Shown: positions 42,679 through 52,122 of the stretch, piece by piece
How positions within the stretch are numbered: position 1 is the first letter of the stretch
How the letters are laid out: each line of letters starts with the position of its first letter
Source of the DNA: Paracidovorax sp031843945
Lineage (GTDB): Bacteria > Pseudomonadota > Gammaproteobacteria > Burkholderiales > Burkholderiaceae_C
NCBI RefSeq assembly: GCF_031843945.1
Contig: NZ_JAVTJJ010000004.1
Span: 211,565-275,564, forward strand
Length of the DNA: 64,000 nucleotides
Direction of reading: 5' to 3'
Translations under genes and position numbers: made by a program
Notes under the pieces: generated by a model
What the model was told of the DNA's origin: nothing
The model's input: only the letters and a program-made list of their open reading frames with translations
Database searches by the model: none

Positions 42679-43548
42679 TTAAAGGCTGCTTGCGACCGGC
42701 GAAGGCGCAACTGAATGGCGGGCCAGCTCAGCGACAGGGGTGGTTGCCAGAATCGAGGGGCTCGTCAGGTCATGGCGCCCCACGGGCAGAAACTCTCCCG
42801 CGTCGCGCACGTAGTCCCAGCGGGTCAGCCAGCGCTGGTCGCCGGTACCGGAGGGCGATGGCAAGCGCTCCAGCGTGATGAGGCTGTTGGGTGCGTTGGA
42901 CCGCAGCCGCACCGACACCGCGGTGCCCGCCTGCGCCGACCAAAGGCCGGTGATCGGCTCGATCAGCCCGGGCTCGTGCGCATGCCCCGACAGCAGCAAC
43001 TGCGCCCCGGCGGCGCTCCAGCGTGTCAAGGCCCGCTCGCAGCGGTGTGGGCGATGGCTGCGGTCTTGCGGGTGCGTAGCGACCAGCGGGTGGTGGCTGG
43101 CCACGACATGCCAGGCGTCTGGCCGGGAGGCCGACAGGCGCTCGGCCACCGCGTCGATCTGCTTGACGGACAGGCTGCCGCGCTGATGGCGCCACCACCG
43201 CGTGGTGTTCACCCCGATGACCACGAAGCCGTCGGCATCGCAGACAGGCTCCAGGTCATCGCCCCACCACCGGGCGTACCGGTAGTAGGCACGGCCGCCC
43301 AGGCGTTCCCACCACGCGAACAGCGGCACATCGTGATTGCCGGGCAGCACCAGGCAATGCTCGGTGGGCAGTGCCGACAAAAAGCGGTGTGCCTGCTCGA
43401 ACTCTTCCGGCGTGGCCCGCTGTGTCAGGTCACCCGACACGACGAGCACGCGCACGCCCAGCCGTGCGGTCAGGCGCGCGACGGCGTCGCACACCATGGG
43501 GTCATGGGCTCCAAAATGCAGATCGGACAGATGCAGCAGCACACTCAT
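42679..43548 (-). CDS. Calcineurin-like metallophosphoesterase
   Basis: The 289-residue protein has the dinuclear-metal motifs LSDLHFG (Asp, His), VSGDLTQ, PGNHD and SGHAHEPG with SHHPL. Relatives include cyclic nucleotide phosphodiesterases (CpdA) and lipid-processing enzymes. Its neighbour on the same strand is a lipid kinase-like gene 42 bases away, and the PAP2 gene is divergent from that, so a lipid-phosphate role is possible but unproven. Confidence 0.85.
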   Translation of the reverse strand: MSVLLHLSDLHFGAHDPMVCDAVARLTARLGVRVLVVSGDLTQRATPEEFEQAHRFLSALPTEHCLVLPGNHDVPLFAWWERLGGRAYYRYARWWGDDLEPVCDADGFVVIGVNTTRWWRHQRGSLSVKQIDAVAERLSASRPDAWHVVASHHPLVATHPQDRSHRPHRCERALTRWSAAGAQLLLSGHAHEPGLIEPITGLWSAQAGTAVSVRLRSNAPNSLITLERLPSPSGTGDQRWLTRWDYVRDAGEFLPVGRHDLTSPSILATTPVAELARHSVAPSPVASSL

Positions 43549-43590
43549 GCGGTGGTTCGGCCTTTGCGGGTCATGGCGGTTGTTGGTTCG

Positions 43591-44658
43591 TTAAACGGGC
43601 GCAAGGCCCACGGCAGGCACGGCCGGCGCTTCTTCCGCCTGGGCGGCGGGTGCGGGGTCGTCGCTTTTGACGGTGGCGGTGGGCGCCACCAGCCACAGCG
43701 GCCGATCGCCCACGCGGAAATTGATGGGCGGAGCCATCCATTCGCGTTCGCCGTCGAACGCAACCTTCACGCGGTGCGGCTTCCAGCTGGCGGGCTCCAC
43801 GATCATCTCGGTACAGGCAATGCTGCTGACCGATTCGTCCTCGCCCAGCTTGCCCCGCACGGCGTTCCACAGCATGCTGGCCGGGGATGCATCGCCCTCT
43901 TGCGGCTTGAGCACCACCACAGCCAGGTGGTCGCCCTCGGCGACTTCGCGGGCCTCCGGAATGCCCACCCGTTCGAGTTGCAGATGGTTGTTGCCCACGA
44001 ACAGCGTGGAAACCAGATGCTCCTGCTGCTGCAACGGCGCGTTGGCATCGGGCCGCACCGATACGCGCCAGCGGCGCGAGGCACCGCCGCGCAGCACGCT
44101 CCACATCGAAGACAAAATGGCCACCCAGCGCGTGCGGCCAAAGCGGCGAGACGCGCGCTCGCGGTTGTCCAGCAAACGCGGGTACAGGCCGACGCTGGCG
44201 TTGACGAGGAACATGCGGTCGTTGACGAAACCCACGCTCACCGGGCGCATGTCGCCGCCGTCCAGCGCGGTCAATACGTCCTGCACGGCCTCTTGCGGGT
44301 CCAGAGACAGTGACTGGTCGCGTGCGAAATAGTTGAAGGTACCCATGGGCAGCACGCCCATCGGCACGCCCTGCGCCCACGCCGCGGTGGCCACTGCATT
44401 GATGGTGCCGTCGCCGCCGGCTGCCACCACCAGGCCACCGTCGGCCTTGGCACTGCGTGCGGCCTCTTGGGACAGTTGGACGATGTCCGCCCTTGCCTTG
44501 GGCACGTGCCAGCGCACGGCGCGTTGCTTGAGCGCAGGCACGGCGTCGAGCCTGGCACGCAACTGGTCGAGGTCGGCGCCCGGGCGCAAGGGCACCACGA
44601 TATGGATGGTGCCGTTGGCGTCAGGCCGGGGCGGCAGATAGGGCGGAGATTGCGTCAT
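43591..44658 (-). CDS. Diacylglycerol/lipid kinase family protein (YegS/DgkB-like)
   Basis: This 355-residue protein has the nucleotide-binding AAGGDGTINAVATA motif (about residue 80) and LPMGTFNYFARD, followed by the C-terminal beta-sandwich half with FVGNNHLQLERVG and AFDGERE. YegS/DgkB-like enzymes phosphorylate diacylglycerol or related lipids. ATG 44658 is chosen because the family starts there; in-frame starts further upstream lack signals. It is divergent from the PAP2 phosphatase gene, a chemically complementary pair. Confidence 0.85.
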   Translation of the reverse strand: MTQSPPYLPPRPDANGTIHIVVPLRPGADLDQLRARLDAVPALKQRAVRWHVPKARADIVQLSQEAARSAKADGGLVVAAGGDGTINAVATAAWAQGVPMGVLPMGTFNYFARDQSLSLDPQEAVQDVLTALDGGDMRPVSVGFVNDRMFLVNASVGLYPRLLDNRERASRRFGRTRWVAILSSMWSVLRGGASRRWRVSVRPDANAPLQQQEHLVSTLFVGNNHLQLERVGIPEAREVAEGDHLAVVVLKPQEGDASPASMLWNAVRGKLGEDESVSSIACTEMIVEPASWKPHRVKVAFDGEREWMAPPINFRVGDRPLWLVAPTATVKSDDPAPAAQAEEAPAVPAVGLAPV

Positions 44659-44976
44659 GGTGGAACACCCGCGCGGCACGTTGCCGGAAAGCATCGTTGA
44701 AAGCCGGCGTGGAAGCGGTGCAGTGGGCGCATTGTTGGATGCAAGGCGGCCCCAGCAGGCCGGAACCCAGCCTCGACCGCTGTCAGCCAATGCCGATAAA
44801 TGCCCCTGCCATGGTGGATTGCCGCGCTGGGCTGGTGAGAATGCGGCTCCGCGCCTCTTCGCAATGCTCTGTCTACCGTTCATGCCCTTTCCGCCCTTCT
44901 CGACGTACTGCCTGCCGCACTTTGCATCGCGCTTGGCCAACGCCAGCCATTCGCTGCCACATCAAGGACGGCAGCC
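44659..44976. other. 318-base divergent promoter region, no gene seen
   Basis: The region between the lipid kinase and PAP2 genes has no supportable gene. AAGGACGG at its right end is the PAP2 ribosome-binding site. Promoter boxes were not identified with confidence. Confidence 0.5.
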
Positions 44977-45810
44977 ATGAGCGGCGTATCGACCTGGGGC
45001 GCATGGGCCGGCACTCACCCCGTGGCGGTTTGGCTCTGCGGCCTGGCGCTGGGCGTTGGCATCAGCTGGGCCGTGCGCGCAGCAGCGCAAAGTGCTGCGC
45101 CGCTGTACACACCCTGGTCGCAACGGCTGCCGCGCCCCTCGGGGCCCGCCGGGCTGGCTGCGACCATGGCGGCGGCCGCGTTGCTGCTGTGGGCCTGTGC
45201 CCACACGCTGGCCCTGATCGCCGAAGCCTGGGGCAACCCGACCGCCTGGGCCACGCTGGACCAGAGCCTGGCCGACACCCTGCGCGCCACCGCATCGGTG
45301 GCCACCCTGACGATGTTCGCCTGGCTGACCCATATGGGCGACACCGCCGTGCTGTACGTGCTGGCGGCCGTGGTGGGCGCGTTGCTCTGGTGGCGCGGCT
45401 ACCGCATGCTGGCCACGGGCTGGCTGGTGGCCCTGGCAGGCAACGGCGTGCTGACCCGCGCTTTCAAGCACAGCTTCGAGCGGATCAGGCCCGTGCACAC
45501 GCACGAGATCGCTGTGGCCGACGGGTTCAGCTTTCCCAGCGGCCACAGCAGTTCGTCGCTGGTGGCGTACACCATGCTGGCGTACCTGGCGTTGCGCCTG
45601 CTGCCGCGGCGCTGGCATCTGCCATCGGTGATGGCGGCAGCGGCCATCATCGTCACCGTGGGCTGGAGCCGGGTGGTGCTGCAGGTGCATTTCGCCAGCG
45701 ACGTGCTGGCTGGCTGGATCACCGGCGGCGCCTGGGTGACCTGCTGCCTGCTGGTGATGCACGGCGCCACGCGCTGGCGCCGGCTGCGCGGGCCGGCACC
45801 GACGCCCTAG
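44977..45810 (+). CDS. PAP2-superfamily membrane phosphatase
   Basis: The 277-residue protein has about six transmembrane helices and the complete acid phosphatase triad: K164-x6-RP (KHSFERIRP), PSGH (187-190) and SR-x5-H-x3-D (SRVVLQVHFASD, 231-242). It would dephosphorylate phosphatidic acid, phosphatidylglycerol phosphate or undecaprenyl pyrophosphate at the periplasmic face. Its TAG stop is nested with the convergent MFS stop in a single CTAG. Confidence 0.9.
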   Translation: MSGVSTWGAWAGTHPVAVWLCGLALGVGISWAVRAAAQSAAPLYTPWSQRLPRPSGPAGLAATMAAAALLLWACAHTLALIAEAWGNPTAWATLDQSLADTLRATASVATLTMFAWLTHMGDTAVLYVLAAVVGALLWWRGYRMLATGWLVALAGNGVLTRAFKHSFERIRPVHTHEIAVADGFSFPSGHSSSSLVAYTMLAYLALRLLPRRWHLPSVMAAAAIIVTVGWSRVVLQVHFASDVLAGWITGGAWVTCCLLVMHGATRWRRLRGPAPTP

Positions 45811-47054
45811 CGCGGGGCGGTAGCGGCAGGCTGGTTGCGCCCTGCCCGGTCACTGGCCAGCGACCAGGCGAAGATACCCAGGCCGGCCACGCCCAATATG
45901 GCGCCCACCCAGCCGGTGGATGTCCACCCCAGGCCGGCGGCGATGGCCATGCCGCCCAGCCACGCGCCCAGCGCGTTGGCGGCGTTGAAGGCGGAATGGT
46001 TCAGCGCGGCGGCAAGCGTTTGCGCATCGCCCGCCACGTCCATCAGCCGGATCTGCAGCGCCGGGCCAATGGCCACGACCGTGCCGAGCAGGAAGGTGGC
46101 CAGCGCCGCCGTCACCACGTGGTGCGCGGCGAATACGAAGAAAATCAGCACCGCCACGGACCACGCCAGCAACTGCCCGATGGTGCGCATCAGGGCTTTG
46201 TCTGCCATGCGCGAGCCCACCAGATTGCCGGCGACCATCCCCAGGCCGAACAGCGCCAGCACGAAGGGCACGCCGCCCAGCGGCAGGCCAGCGACCTCGG
46301 TCAGCGTGGGCTTGATGTAGCTGAACACCGCGAACATGCCGCCGAAGCCGATGGCACCGATGCCCAAGGTGAGCCAGACCTGCTTGCGCTTGAGCGCACC
46401 CAGTTCTCGCAACGGGCTGGCGTCACGCGGGGCGGGCACGTGGGGCACGCCCACGCGCACGAGGGCCACTGCAGCCAAGGCCACCACGCCCACGAAGACG
46501 AAAGCCGCGCGCCAGCCGAAGTACTGCCCCAGCGTAGCGGCGATGGGCACGCCCACCAGCGTCGCGCTGGTCAGCCCCAGCATCACCAACCCCACCGCAC
46601 GCGCCCGCTGGCCTGGCGGTGCCAGCGAAGCGGCGACCAGCGCCGCCACGCCGAAATACGTGCCGTGCGGCAGCCCCGTCAGCAGCCGCATGGCCGCCAG
46701 TGACTGGTAGCCGGGCGCCAGGGCGGTGGCGAAATTGCCCAGCGCATACACCGCCATCAGCGCCATCAGCAGCGCCCGGCGGCCCCAGCCCGCTGCCAGC
46801 ACGGCCAGCACCGGCGCACCCACCACCACGCCCAGCGCATAGGCGCTGATGACGTGGCCGGCCTGCGGAATCGTCACGCCGATGTCCTGCGCCACTTCGG
46901 GCAGCAGGCCCATGATCACGAACTCGCCGGTGCCGATGGAAAAGCCGCCCACGCCCAGCGCCAGCACGGCGCGCATCAGCGTGCGGCTGTCATGGGCCGT
47001 GTCGTTGACAGCAGTGGCAGACGAGCAATCGGACGAGATCGAAGACGTGGACAT
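45807..47054 (-). CDS. MFS efflux transporter (DHA1 family, AraJ/PbuE-like)
   Basis: The 415-residue protein has 12 predicted helices, with GTGEFVIMGLLPEVAQDIGV in TM1 and the RLLTGLPHGTYFGVAA TM4 signature of the AraJ/YdhP sugar or purine efflux group. Substrate is unknown; purine base efflux is attractive given the context but only a guess. ATG 47054 is preferred over a GTG at 47132 because the helix bundle begins soon after; neither has a strong ribosome-binding site. Confidence 0.83.
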   Translation of the reverse strand: MSTSSISSDCSSATAVNDTAHDSRTLMRAVLALGVGGFSIGTGEFVIMGLLPEVAQDIGVTIPQAGHVISAYALGVVVGAPVLAVLAAGWGRRALLMALMAVYALGNFATALAPGYQSLAAMRLLTGLPHGTYFGVAALVAASLAPPGQRARAVGLVMLGLTSATLVGVPIAATLGQYFGWRAAFVFVGVVALAAVALVRVGVPHVPAPRDASPLRELGALKRKQVWLTLGIGAIGFGGMFAVFSYIKPTLTEVAGLPLGGVPFVLALFGLGMVAGNLVGSRMADKALMRTIGQLLAWSVAVLIFFVFAAHHVVTAALATFLLGTVVAIGPALQIRLMDVAGDAQTLAAALNHSAFNAANALGAWLGGMAIAAGLGWTSTGWVGAILGVAGLGIFAWSLASDRAGRNQPAATAPR

Positions 47055-47167
47055 GGAACGAGCGAGAGGGGTTCGAAGGCGGGGCGCGAGCGGCACATCA
47101 GGGTAAACCCGATGAACCAGCGACCTTAGCACGCTGCCGGTTTCCTTGCAGATGCAGGCAGTTGGCC

Positions 47168-48319
47168 TTAGGACTTGGCGCCTGGCATGGCCCCTACGTA
47201 ACGGCCACGGGGTCGTATGACCTGCGCGACCGAGAGCTGCTCCAGGCTGTGCGCCAGCAGCCCCACGCTGCGCGCGGTGGCGATCAGGCCAAAGGCCGCA
47301 TCGGCAGGCAACCGGCAGTGGGCTACCAGGGCGGCCATGGCCACGTCGATGTTGGGCTGCAGGCCGGTGAGGTCGGTCACCTTGGCAATGAAGCGTGCGA
47401 TGGCTTCGGGCGGCTCGAACAGCGCCAGCAGGGCCGCAGCGCGCGGGTCGCCATCGGGGTACACGTGGTGGCCGAAGCCAGGCAACGGCATGCCGGTGGA
47501 GAGGTAATGCGTCACTACCTCGTCATCGCCTTGCCGTTCCACATCGCCGAACAGCGCCTGCACACGGCCCGACGCATCGCCGTGCATCGGGCCGGACAGC
47601 GTGGCCAGCCCCGCGAGCAGGCAGGCCGGCAGCGACGCCCCGGTGGACGCCGCGATGCGCGCCGCGAACGCCGAGCTGGTCAGTTCGTGGTCCACCAGCA
47701 GCACCAGGGCCGTGCGCAGCAGTTCGGCCACCGGCGCAGGCTGCTTCCATGCCTGCGCAAAGCGCTGGTGCAGCGGCTGGCGCCCCGGCTGCGCGCCGAA
47801 GGCGCTGGCCAGTTGACCGACCAGGCCCTGCGCCTCACCGTGCAGCACGCGCGTGAGCCGCCCGCGCGTGGAATGACCACCGGCCGCCAGCGCGCCCAGC
47901 ACGGTGAAGGCCGCCTCTCGGCCCGCAGGGGGCGTGCGGTTCTTCGCGGGCGTGGCGAAGTCCACCGGCTGCTCGGCCGCCCACAGCAGTTGGGCCGCCT
48001 CTTCCAACGACGCCGACCGTGCCAGGTCGACGGCATCCTGCCCGCGGTAATAAAGCCGCCCGCGAATGAAGGCCGACAGCGCGGTGGGAATGCTGGGCTC
48101 GGCACCGAACAGCGTGTTCGCGGCCAGGGTTTCATGTTTGCGGCCCGCCTGCTTGCGCCTAGCCAGCACGGCCACGTCTTCCGCGCGGTAGAGGCTGCGG
48201 CGGGGGTCGGCCGGGTCGGGGGTGACCTCCAGCTTGCGGCGGCTGACGTACGCATACACGGTCTGTGGCTGCACGCCCAGTTGGCTGCACACCGCGTCAA
48301 TCGAAATCCAGGAAGCCAT
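47168..48319 (-). CDS. Citrate synthase-family protein with N-terminal DNA-binding HTH
   Basis: This 383-residue protein begins with a MerR/excisionase-type helix-turn-helix (residues 1-58: IDAVCSQLGVQPQTVYAYV...SLYRAEDVAVL) fused to a citrate synthase fold (65-383). The catalytic triad seems intact: His246 in GPMHGDASG, His284/285 in GFGHHVY and Asp325 in NIDVAMAAL, with Arg293 in DPRA. GPMHGDA departs from the usual GPLHGGAN. It is divergent from a 2-hydroxyacid dehydrogenase gene across an AT-rich 135-base region. It may sense an acyl-CoA or oxo-acid and regulate that operon. Confidence 0.87.
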   Translation of the reverse strand: MASWISIDAVCSQLGVQPQTVYAYVSRRKLEVTPDPADPRRSLYRAEDVAVLARRKQAGRKHETLAANTLFGAEPSIPTALSAFIRGRLYYRGQDAVDLARSASLEEAAQLLWAAEQPVDFATPAKNRTPPAGREAAFTVLGALAAGGHSTRGRLTRVLHGEAQGLVGQLASAFGAQPGRQPLHQRFAQAWKQPAPVAELLRTALVLLVDHELTSSAFAARIAASTGASLPACLLAGLATLSGPMHGDASGRVQALFGDVERQGDDEVVTHYLSTGMPLPGFGHHVYPDGDPRAAALLALFEPPEAIARFIAKVTDLTGLQPNIDVAMAALVAHCRLPADAAFGLIATARSVGLLAHSLEQLSVAQVIRPRGRYVGAMPGAKS

Positions 48320-48354
48320 CTTTGCCCTTCTTCACCACCCAAGCGGATGCACCA

Positions 48355-48420
48355 AGGTATCTTTTATATATTGATTTTATACGTCAAGATTGCATTATTA
48401 ATCAACCTATTCTTACCATG
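48355..48420. promoter_or_regulatory. AT-rich divergent control region with TTGATT/AATCAA arms
   Basis: This strikingly AT-rich stretch in a GC-rich window separates the HTH-citrate synthase and dehydrogenase genes. Inverted arms TTGATT (48371-48376) and AATCAA (48400-48405) are 23 bases apart. It is a likely promoter and binding region for the HTH-citrate synthase protein, by inference only. Confidence 0.5.
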
Positions 48421-48454
48421 CGTCAACCTACTTTTCAACGTGACGTATTCGCCC

Positions 48455-49408
48455 ATGAGACCCCGAATCCTCCAGCTCAACCCGATCCTCATTCCGTCGG
48501 TGAACGACACCCTCGCAGCGCTCTATGACGTGCACAAGCTGTTCGAGATCACGGAACCCGAGGCGTGGCTCGATACGCACGGCAACAGCATCGAGGCGGT
48601 GATCACCGGCGGCCACACCGGCATCACGCGCGCCATGCTGGAGCGTCTGCCGCGCCTGAAGGTGGTGGCGGTAAACGGCGTGGGCACCGACGCAGTGGAT
48701 CTGGCGTACTGCCGCGAGCGCGGGCTGCCTGTTACCGCCACGCTGGGCGCGCTGACCGAAGACGTGGCCGACCTGGCCATCGGTCTGCTGATTGCAGCCT
48801 GCCGCAACATCTGCGCGGGCGACCGCTTCGTGCGCGACGGGCAGTGGGAGCTGCACCCGCAGCCCAGCGCGATTCCGCTGGCGCGCCGGTTCAGCGGCAT
48901 GCGCGTGGGCATCGTCGGCATGGGCCGCGTGGGCCGCGCGGTGGCGGTGCGTGCGTCGGCCTTCGGCTGCGCGATCAGCTACACCGATTTGCGCGCCATG
49001 GACGATGTGCCCCACCGGTTCGTGCCGCAACTGGTCGATCTGGCACAGGGTGCCGACGCACTGGTGCTGTGCGCTGCTGCGGACTCTGCCGAGGGCATCG
49101 TCAACGCCGCCGTGCTCGACGCGCTGGGGCCGCGCGGGTTTCTGGTCAACGTCGCGCGGGGTCGCCTGGTCAACGAGGCTGATCTGGCCGCCGCGCTGAC
49201 GGCCGGCCGCATCGCCGGCGCCGGGCTGGACGTCTTCGTGGACGAGCCCCGCGTTCCGCTGGCGCTGCGCCAGTCCCAGCACACCACGCTGCAGGCGCAC
49301 CGCGCCAGCGCGACCTGGGAAACGCGCACGGCCATGGCCGAAATGGTGGCGGACAGCGTGGCACAAGCGCTGGCTGGCCAGCGTCCAGCAATGAGCCTCA
49401 CCACCTGA
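48455..49408 (+). CDS. D-2-hydroxyacid dehydrogenase (hydroxypyruvate/glyoxylate reductase-like)
   Basis: The 317-residue NAD(P)-dependent enzyme has the Rossmann motif GIVGMGRVGRAV (about 152-163) and the catalytic triad Arg235 (NVARG), Glu264 (VDEP) and His282 (AHRAS). The early NGVGTDAVDL is typical of the GhrB/HprA branch. It would reduce a 2-oxo acid such as hydroxypyruvate or the reverse. It heads the run of catabolic genes to 53884. The frame is open far upstream, but ATG 48455 matches the family start. Confidence 0.87.
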   Translation: MRPRILQLNPILIPSVNDTLAALYDVHKLFEITEPEAWLDTHGNSIEAVITGGHTGITRAMLERLPRLKVVAVNGVGTDAVDLAYCRERGLPVTATLGALTEDVADLAIGLLIAACRNICAGDRFVRDGQWELHPQPSAIPLARRFSGMRVGIVGMGRVGRAVAVRASAFGCAISYTDLRAMDDVPHRFVPQLVDLAQGADALVLCAAADSAEGIVNAAVLDALGPRGFLVNVARGRLVNEADLAAALTAGRIAGAGLDVFVDEPRVPLALRQSQHTTLQAHRASATWETRTAMAEMVADSVAQALAGQRPAMSLTT

Positions 49409-49488
49409 TTCGCAGCCGAGCTCGCCTAGCGTCCCAACCCCGGCACAAGACCGGGGCGCCATCACCCCCGATTCACGGAGACAAAACC

Positions 49489-50475
49489 ATGTTCCATCGA
49501 CGCACGGCGCTCATCAGCGCCATCGCACTGGTCGCCACCTTCGGCCCGCTGGCCCACGGCCAGGCCGCTGCACAGGCCTACCCGGCACGCCCGGTCACGC
49601 TGGTCGTGCCCTTTCCGCCGGGTGGCGGAACCGACACGGGTGCGCGACTGATCGCCGAGCAATTGGGTCGGCGCTGGGGCCAGCCGGTGGTGGTAGAAAA
49701 CAAGGGCGGCGCTGCGGGGCAGATCGGCGCGGACTACGTCGCCAAGGCCAAGCCCGACGGCTACACCCTGCTGCTGGGCAACATCGGCACGCAGGCGATC
49801 AATCCGTCGCTCTACGCCAAGCTGCCGTACGACGCTGACACCGCGTTTGCGCCGGTGTCTCTGGTGGCCGAACTGCCACTGGCGATGATGATCAACCCCT
49901 CGCTGCCCGCCAAGACCGCCGCCGAATTCGTCGCCCTGGCCAAGTCCAAACCGGGGTCACTGAGCTACAGCAGCTCGGGGGCCGGTGGCGCGCCGCACCT
50001 GGTTGCGGAAATGTTCAAGGACCAGACGGGCACGTTCATCCTGCATGTGCCTTACCGGGGTGGTGGGCCGGCAGTGGCCGATTTGCTGGCGGGCCACGTG
50101 CAGCTGTCGTTCATGACGGTGCTGGAAGCGTCCGGGCACATCAAGGCCGGCAAGCTGCGCGCGCTGGCCGTCACCGGAGACAAGCGCGTGGCCGCCCTGC
50201 CCGACGTGCCGACGCTGGCCGAAAGCGTGGCCCCGGGTTTCAATGCCATCTCCTGGATCGGGCTGCTGGCGCCTGCCCATGCACCGCCTGAGGTGGTGGA
50301 AAAGATCGCCGCCGACCTGCGCGCGATGATGGCCGACGAATCGGTGAAGGCGCGCTTCGCCGCGCTGGGAGGCGTGCCGCGCACCACGTCGCCCAAGGAA
50401 TTCGCACAGCTGATCCAGGCGGACCGCAGCCGGTCCGCGCAGATCATTCGCGGCAAGAAGATCACCGTCGAGTGA
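49489..50475 (+). CDS. Bug-family binding protein (first in this cluster)
   Basis: The 328-residue protein has a signal peptide ending near AAAQA, then YPARPVTLVVPFPPGGGTDT, ENKGGAAGQIGA and AKPDGYTLLLGN, the Bug pocket elements. GGAGAC precedes the ATG. It lies 80 bases after the dehydrogenase gene and 31 before a fumarylacetoacetase-family gene, implying uptake of the cluster substrate, probably a carboxylate or its amide. Confidence 0.9.
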   Translation: MFHRRTALISAIALVATFGPLAHGQAAAQAYPARPVTLVVPFPPGGGTDTGARLIAEQLGRRWGQPVVVENKGGAAGQIGADYVAKAKPDGYTLLLGNIGTQAINPSLYAKLPYDADTAFAPVSLVAELPLAMMINPSLPAKTAAEFVALAKSKPGSLSYSSSGAGGAPHLVAEMFKDQTGTFILHVPYRGGGPAVADLLAGHVQLSFMTVLEASGHIKAGKLRALAVTGDKRVAALPDVPTLAESVAPGFNAISWIGLLAPAHAPPEVVEKIAADLRAMMADESVKARFAALGGVPRTTSPKEFAQLIQADRSRSAQIIRGKKITVE

Positions 50476-50506
50476 TGCGCGCCACCCAGCCGCAACCAAT
50501 TACGCC

Positions 50507-51253
50507 ATGACGAACCCTGTCTTCCCCCCACCCGCCGCGACTACGCTGGCAATCGCCGGCAGCACGGCGGTCTTCCCGGTCGGCCGGGTGTTCTGCATCG
50601 GCCGCAACTACCGCTGGAGCCCGGACGAAGCTGCGCCCAGCGCGCTTCCCGCATGGTTCATGAAACCTGCCAGCGCCGTGGTGCCCGCCGAAGGCATGCT
50701 GCCCTATCCGCCCGACACCGTGGACTTCTGCCATGAGATCGAGCTGGTGGTGGCCATTGGCCAAGGCGGGCGCAACTTGGATCCGGCGCTGGTACCTGCC
50801 CGGCACATCTGGGGCTACGCCGCAGGCCTGGACCTGACGCGGCGCGACCTGCAGCAGCAAGCCAAGCAGGCCGGCGGCCCGTGGGAGCCCGCCAAGGCCT
50901 TCGACCACTCGGCGCCCTGCTCGCCCCTGGTGCCGGCGTCGGTCTGCGGCCACCCGCAGCAGGGCGCACTGTGGCTGGCGGTGAACGGCATCGAACGTCA
51001 ACGTGCCGACGTGGCCGACCTGCTGTGGCCAGTGGCCGAGCTGGTGGCCATGCTGTCACGCTCGGTCACGCTCGCGCCGGGCGATCTGGTCTTTACCGGC
51101 ACGCCTGCGGGCGTAGGGCCGCTGCAGCCCGGCGACACCGTGCACGGCGGAGTGACCGGCATTGCCGAAATCCGCATGACGGTAGGCCCCGCGCCAGGAA
51201 ACCGGCCTGTGCAAGACATTTCCTCTTCCTCACAGACATGGAGCAACGCATGA
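50507..51253 (+). CDS. Fumarylacetoacetate hydrolase-family protein (acylpyruvase-like)
   Basis: This 248-residue protein has FCIGRNYRWSP, WFMKPASAVV, the metal-binding CHEIELVV, GYAAGLDLTRRDLQ, KAFDHSAPCSP and FTGTPAGVGPL, matching the short FAH branch that hydrolyses acylpyruvates such as fumarylpyruvate or acetylpyruvate. It would produce pyruvate plus an acid. Its stop overlaps the SDR start (ATGA), so the two are translationally coupled. Confidence 0.88.
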   Translation: MTNPVFPPPAATTLAIAGSTAVFPVGRVFCIGRNYRWSPDEAAPSALPAWFMKPASAVVPAEGMLPYPPDTVDFCHEIELVVAIGQGGRNLDPALVPARHIWGYAAGLDLTRRDLQQQAKQAGGPWEPAKAFDHSAPCSPLVPASVCGHPQQGALWLAVNGIERQRADVADLLWPVAELVAMLSRSVTLAPGDLVFTGTPAGVGPLQPGDTVHGGVTGIAEIRMTVGPAPGNRPVQDISSSSQTWSNA

Positions 51254-52014
51254 ATACATCCGACTCGTCCCGGATGGCCCTGGTGACCGGCGCCGGCAGC
51301 GGCATTGGCCGCGCCGTGGCCCAGGGCCTGCTGGACGACGGCTTCACCGTGGTGCTGGCGGGCCGCAGGCCTGAGCCGCTGCAGTCGCTGGAGGCGGAAG
51401 CCGCATCGCTTGGGCAGACCGCTCTGGCCGTGCCCACCGACGTAACCGACCCAGCCAGCGTGCAGGCGCTGTTCGACACCATCGAAGCGCGCTTCGGCCG
51501 GCTCGATGTGCTGTTCAACAACGCGGGGGTCAACGCCCCGGCGGTGCCGATGGACGAGCTGCCGCTGGAGAAGTGGTTCAGCGTGCTCAACACCAACGTG
51601 ACCGGCGTGTTCCTCTGCGCCCGCGCGGCCTTCGGGCTGATGCGTCGCCAGTTGCCGCAGGGCGGGCGGATCATCAACAACGGATCGATCTCGGCCCACA
51701 CCCCACGCCCCTTCACTGCGCCCTACACCGCCAGCAAGCACGCCGTGTCGGGGCTGACCAAGTCGCTGGCGCTCGATGGCCGGGCCTTCAACATCGTGGC
51801 CAGCCAGATCGACATAGGCAACGCGCTGACCGAGCTGTCCGAACGCATGACGCGCGGGGTGCTGCAGGCCAACGGCAGCGTCGCGCCCGAACCCATGATG
51901 GACGCGCGACATGTGGCCAACGCCGTGCGCCACATCGCCGCGCTGCCGCTGGAAGCCAACGTACTGAACATGACCGTGATGGCCAGCGCCATGCCCTTCG
52001 CCGGGCGCGGCTAA
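51250..52014 (+). CDS. Short-chain dehydrogenase/reductase
   Basis: The 254-residue SDR has the cofactor motif TGAGSGIGRA, NNAG, the catalytic Ser in NNGSISAHTP and YTASKHA (Tyr-x3-Lys). It reduces or oxidises a hydroxyl/carbonyl group in the cluster substrate. ATG 51250 is chosen because GGAG lies 6 bases upstream and it overlaps the preceding stop; ATG 51238 is in frame as an alternative. Confidence 0.88.
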   Translation: MNTSDSSRMALVTGAGSGIGRAVAQGLLDDGFTVVLAGRRPEPLQSLEAEAASLGQTALAVPTDVTDPASVQALFDTIEARFGRLDVLFNNAGVNAPAVPMDELPLEKWFSVLNTNVTGVFLCARAAFGLMRRQLPQGGRIINNGSISAHTPRPFTAPYTASKHAVSGLTKSLALDGRAFNIVASQIDIGNALTELSERMTRGVLQANGSVAPEPMMDARHVANAVRHIAALPLEANVLNMTVMASAMPFAGRG

Positions 52015-52122
52015 CGCCACTCTTCCTTTATTTCTGCCGCTGCGTACGGAGGGCACAAGACCCACCGGCGCTGTGTGGACTGAATACCGATTCCAACGAC
52101 CCATACCTCAGAGGAGACAACC

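Noticed and set aside
44697..46703. 668-codon open frame on the plus strand
   Set aside because: It crosses the PAP2 and MFS genes in the wrong frame or strand.
49438..49456. CCCCGG-CACAAGA-CCGGGG hairpin after the dehydrogenase gene
   Set aside because: Short 6-bp stem with a 7-base loop and no T run; too weak to call a terminator.
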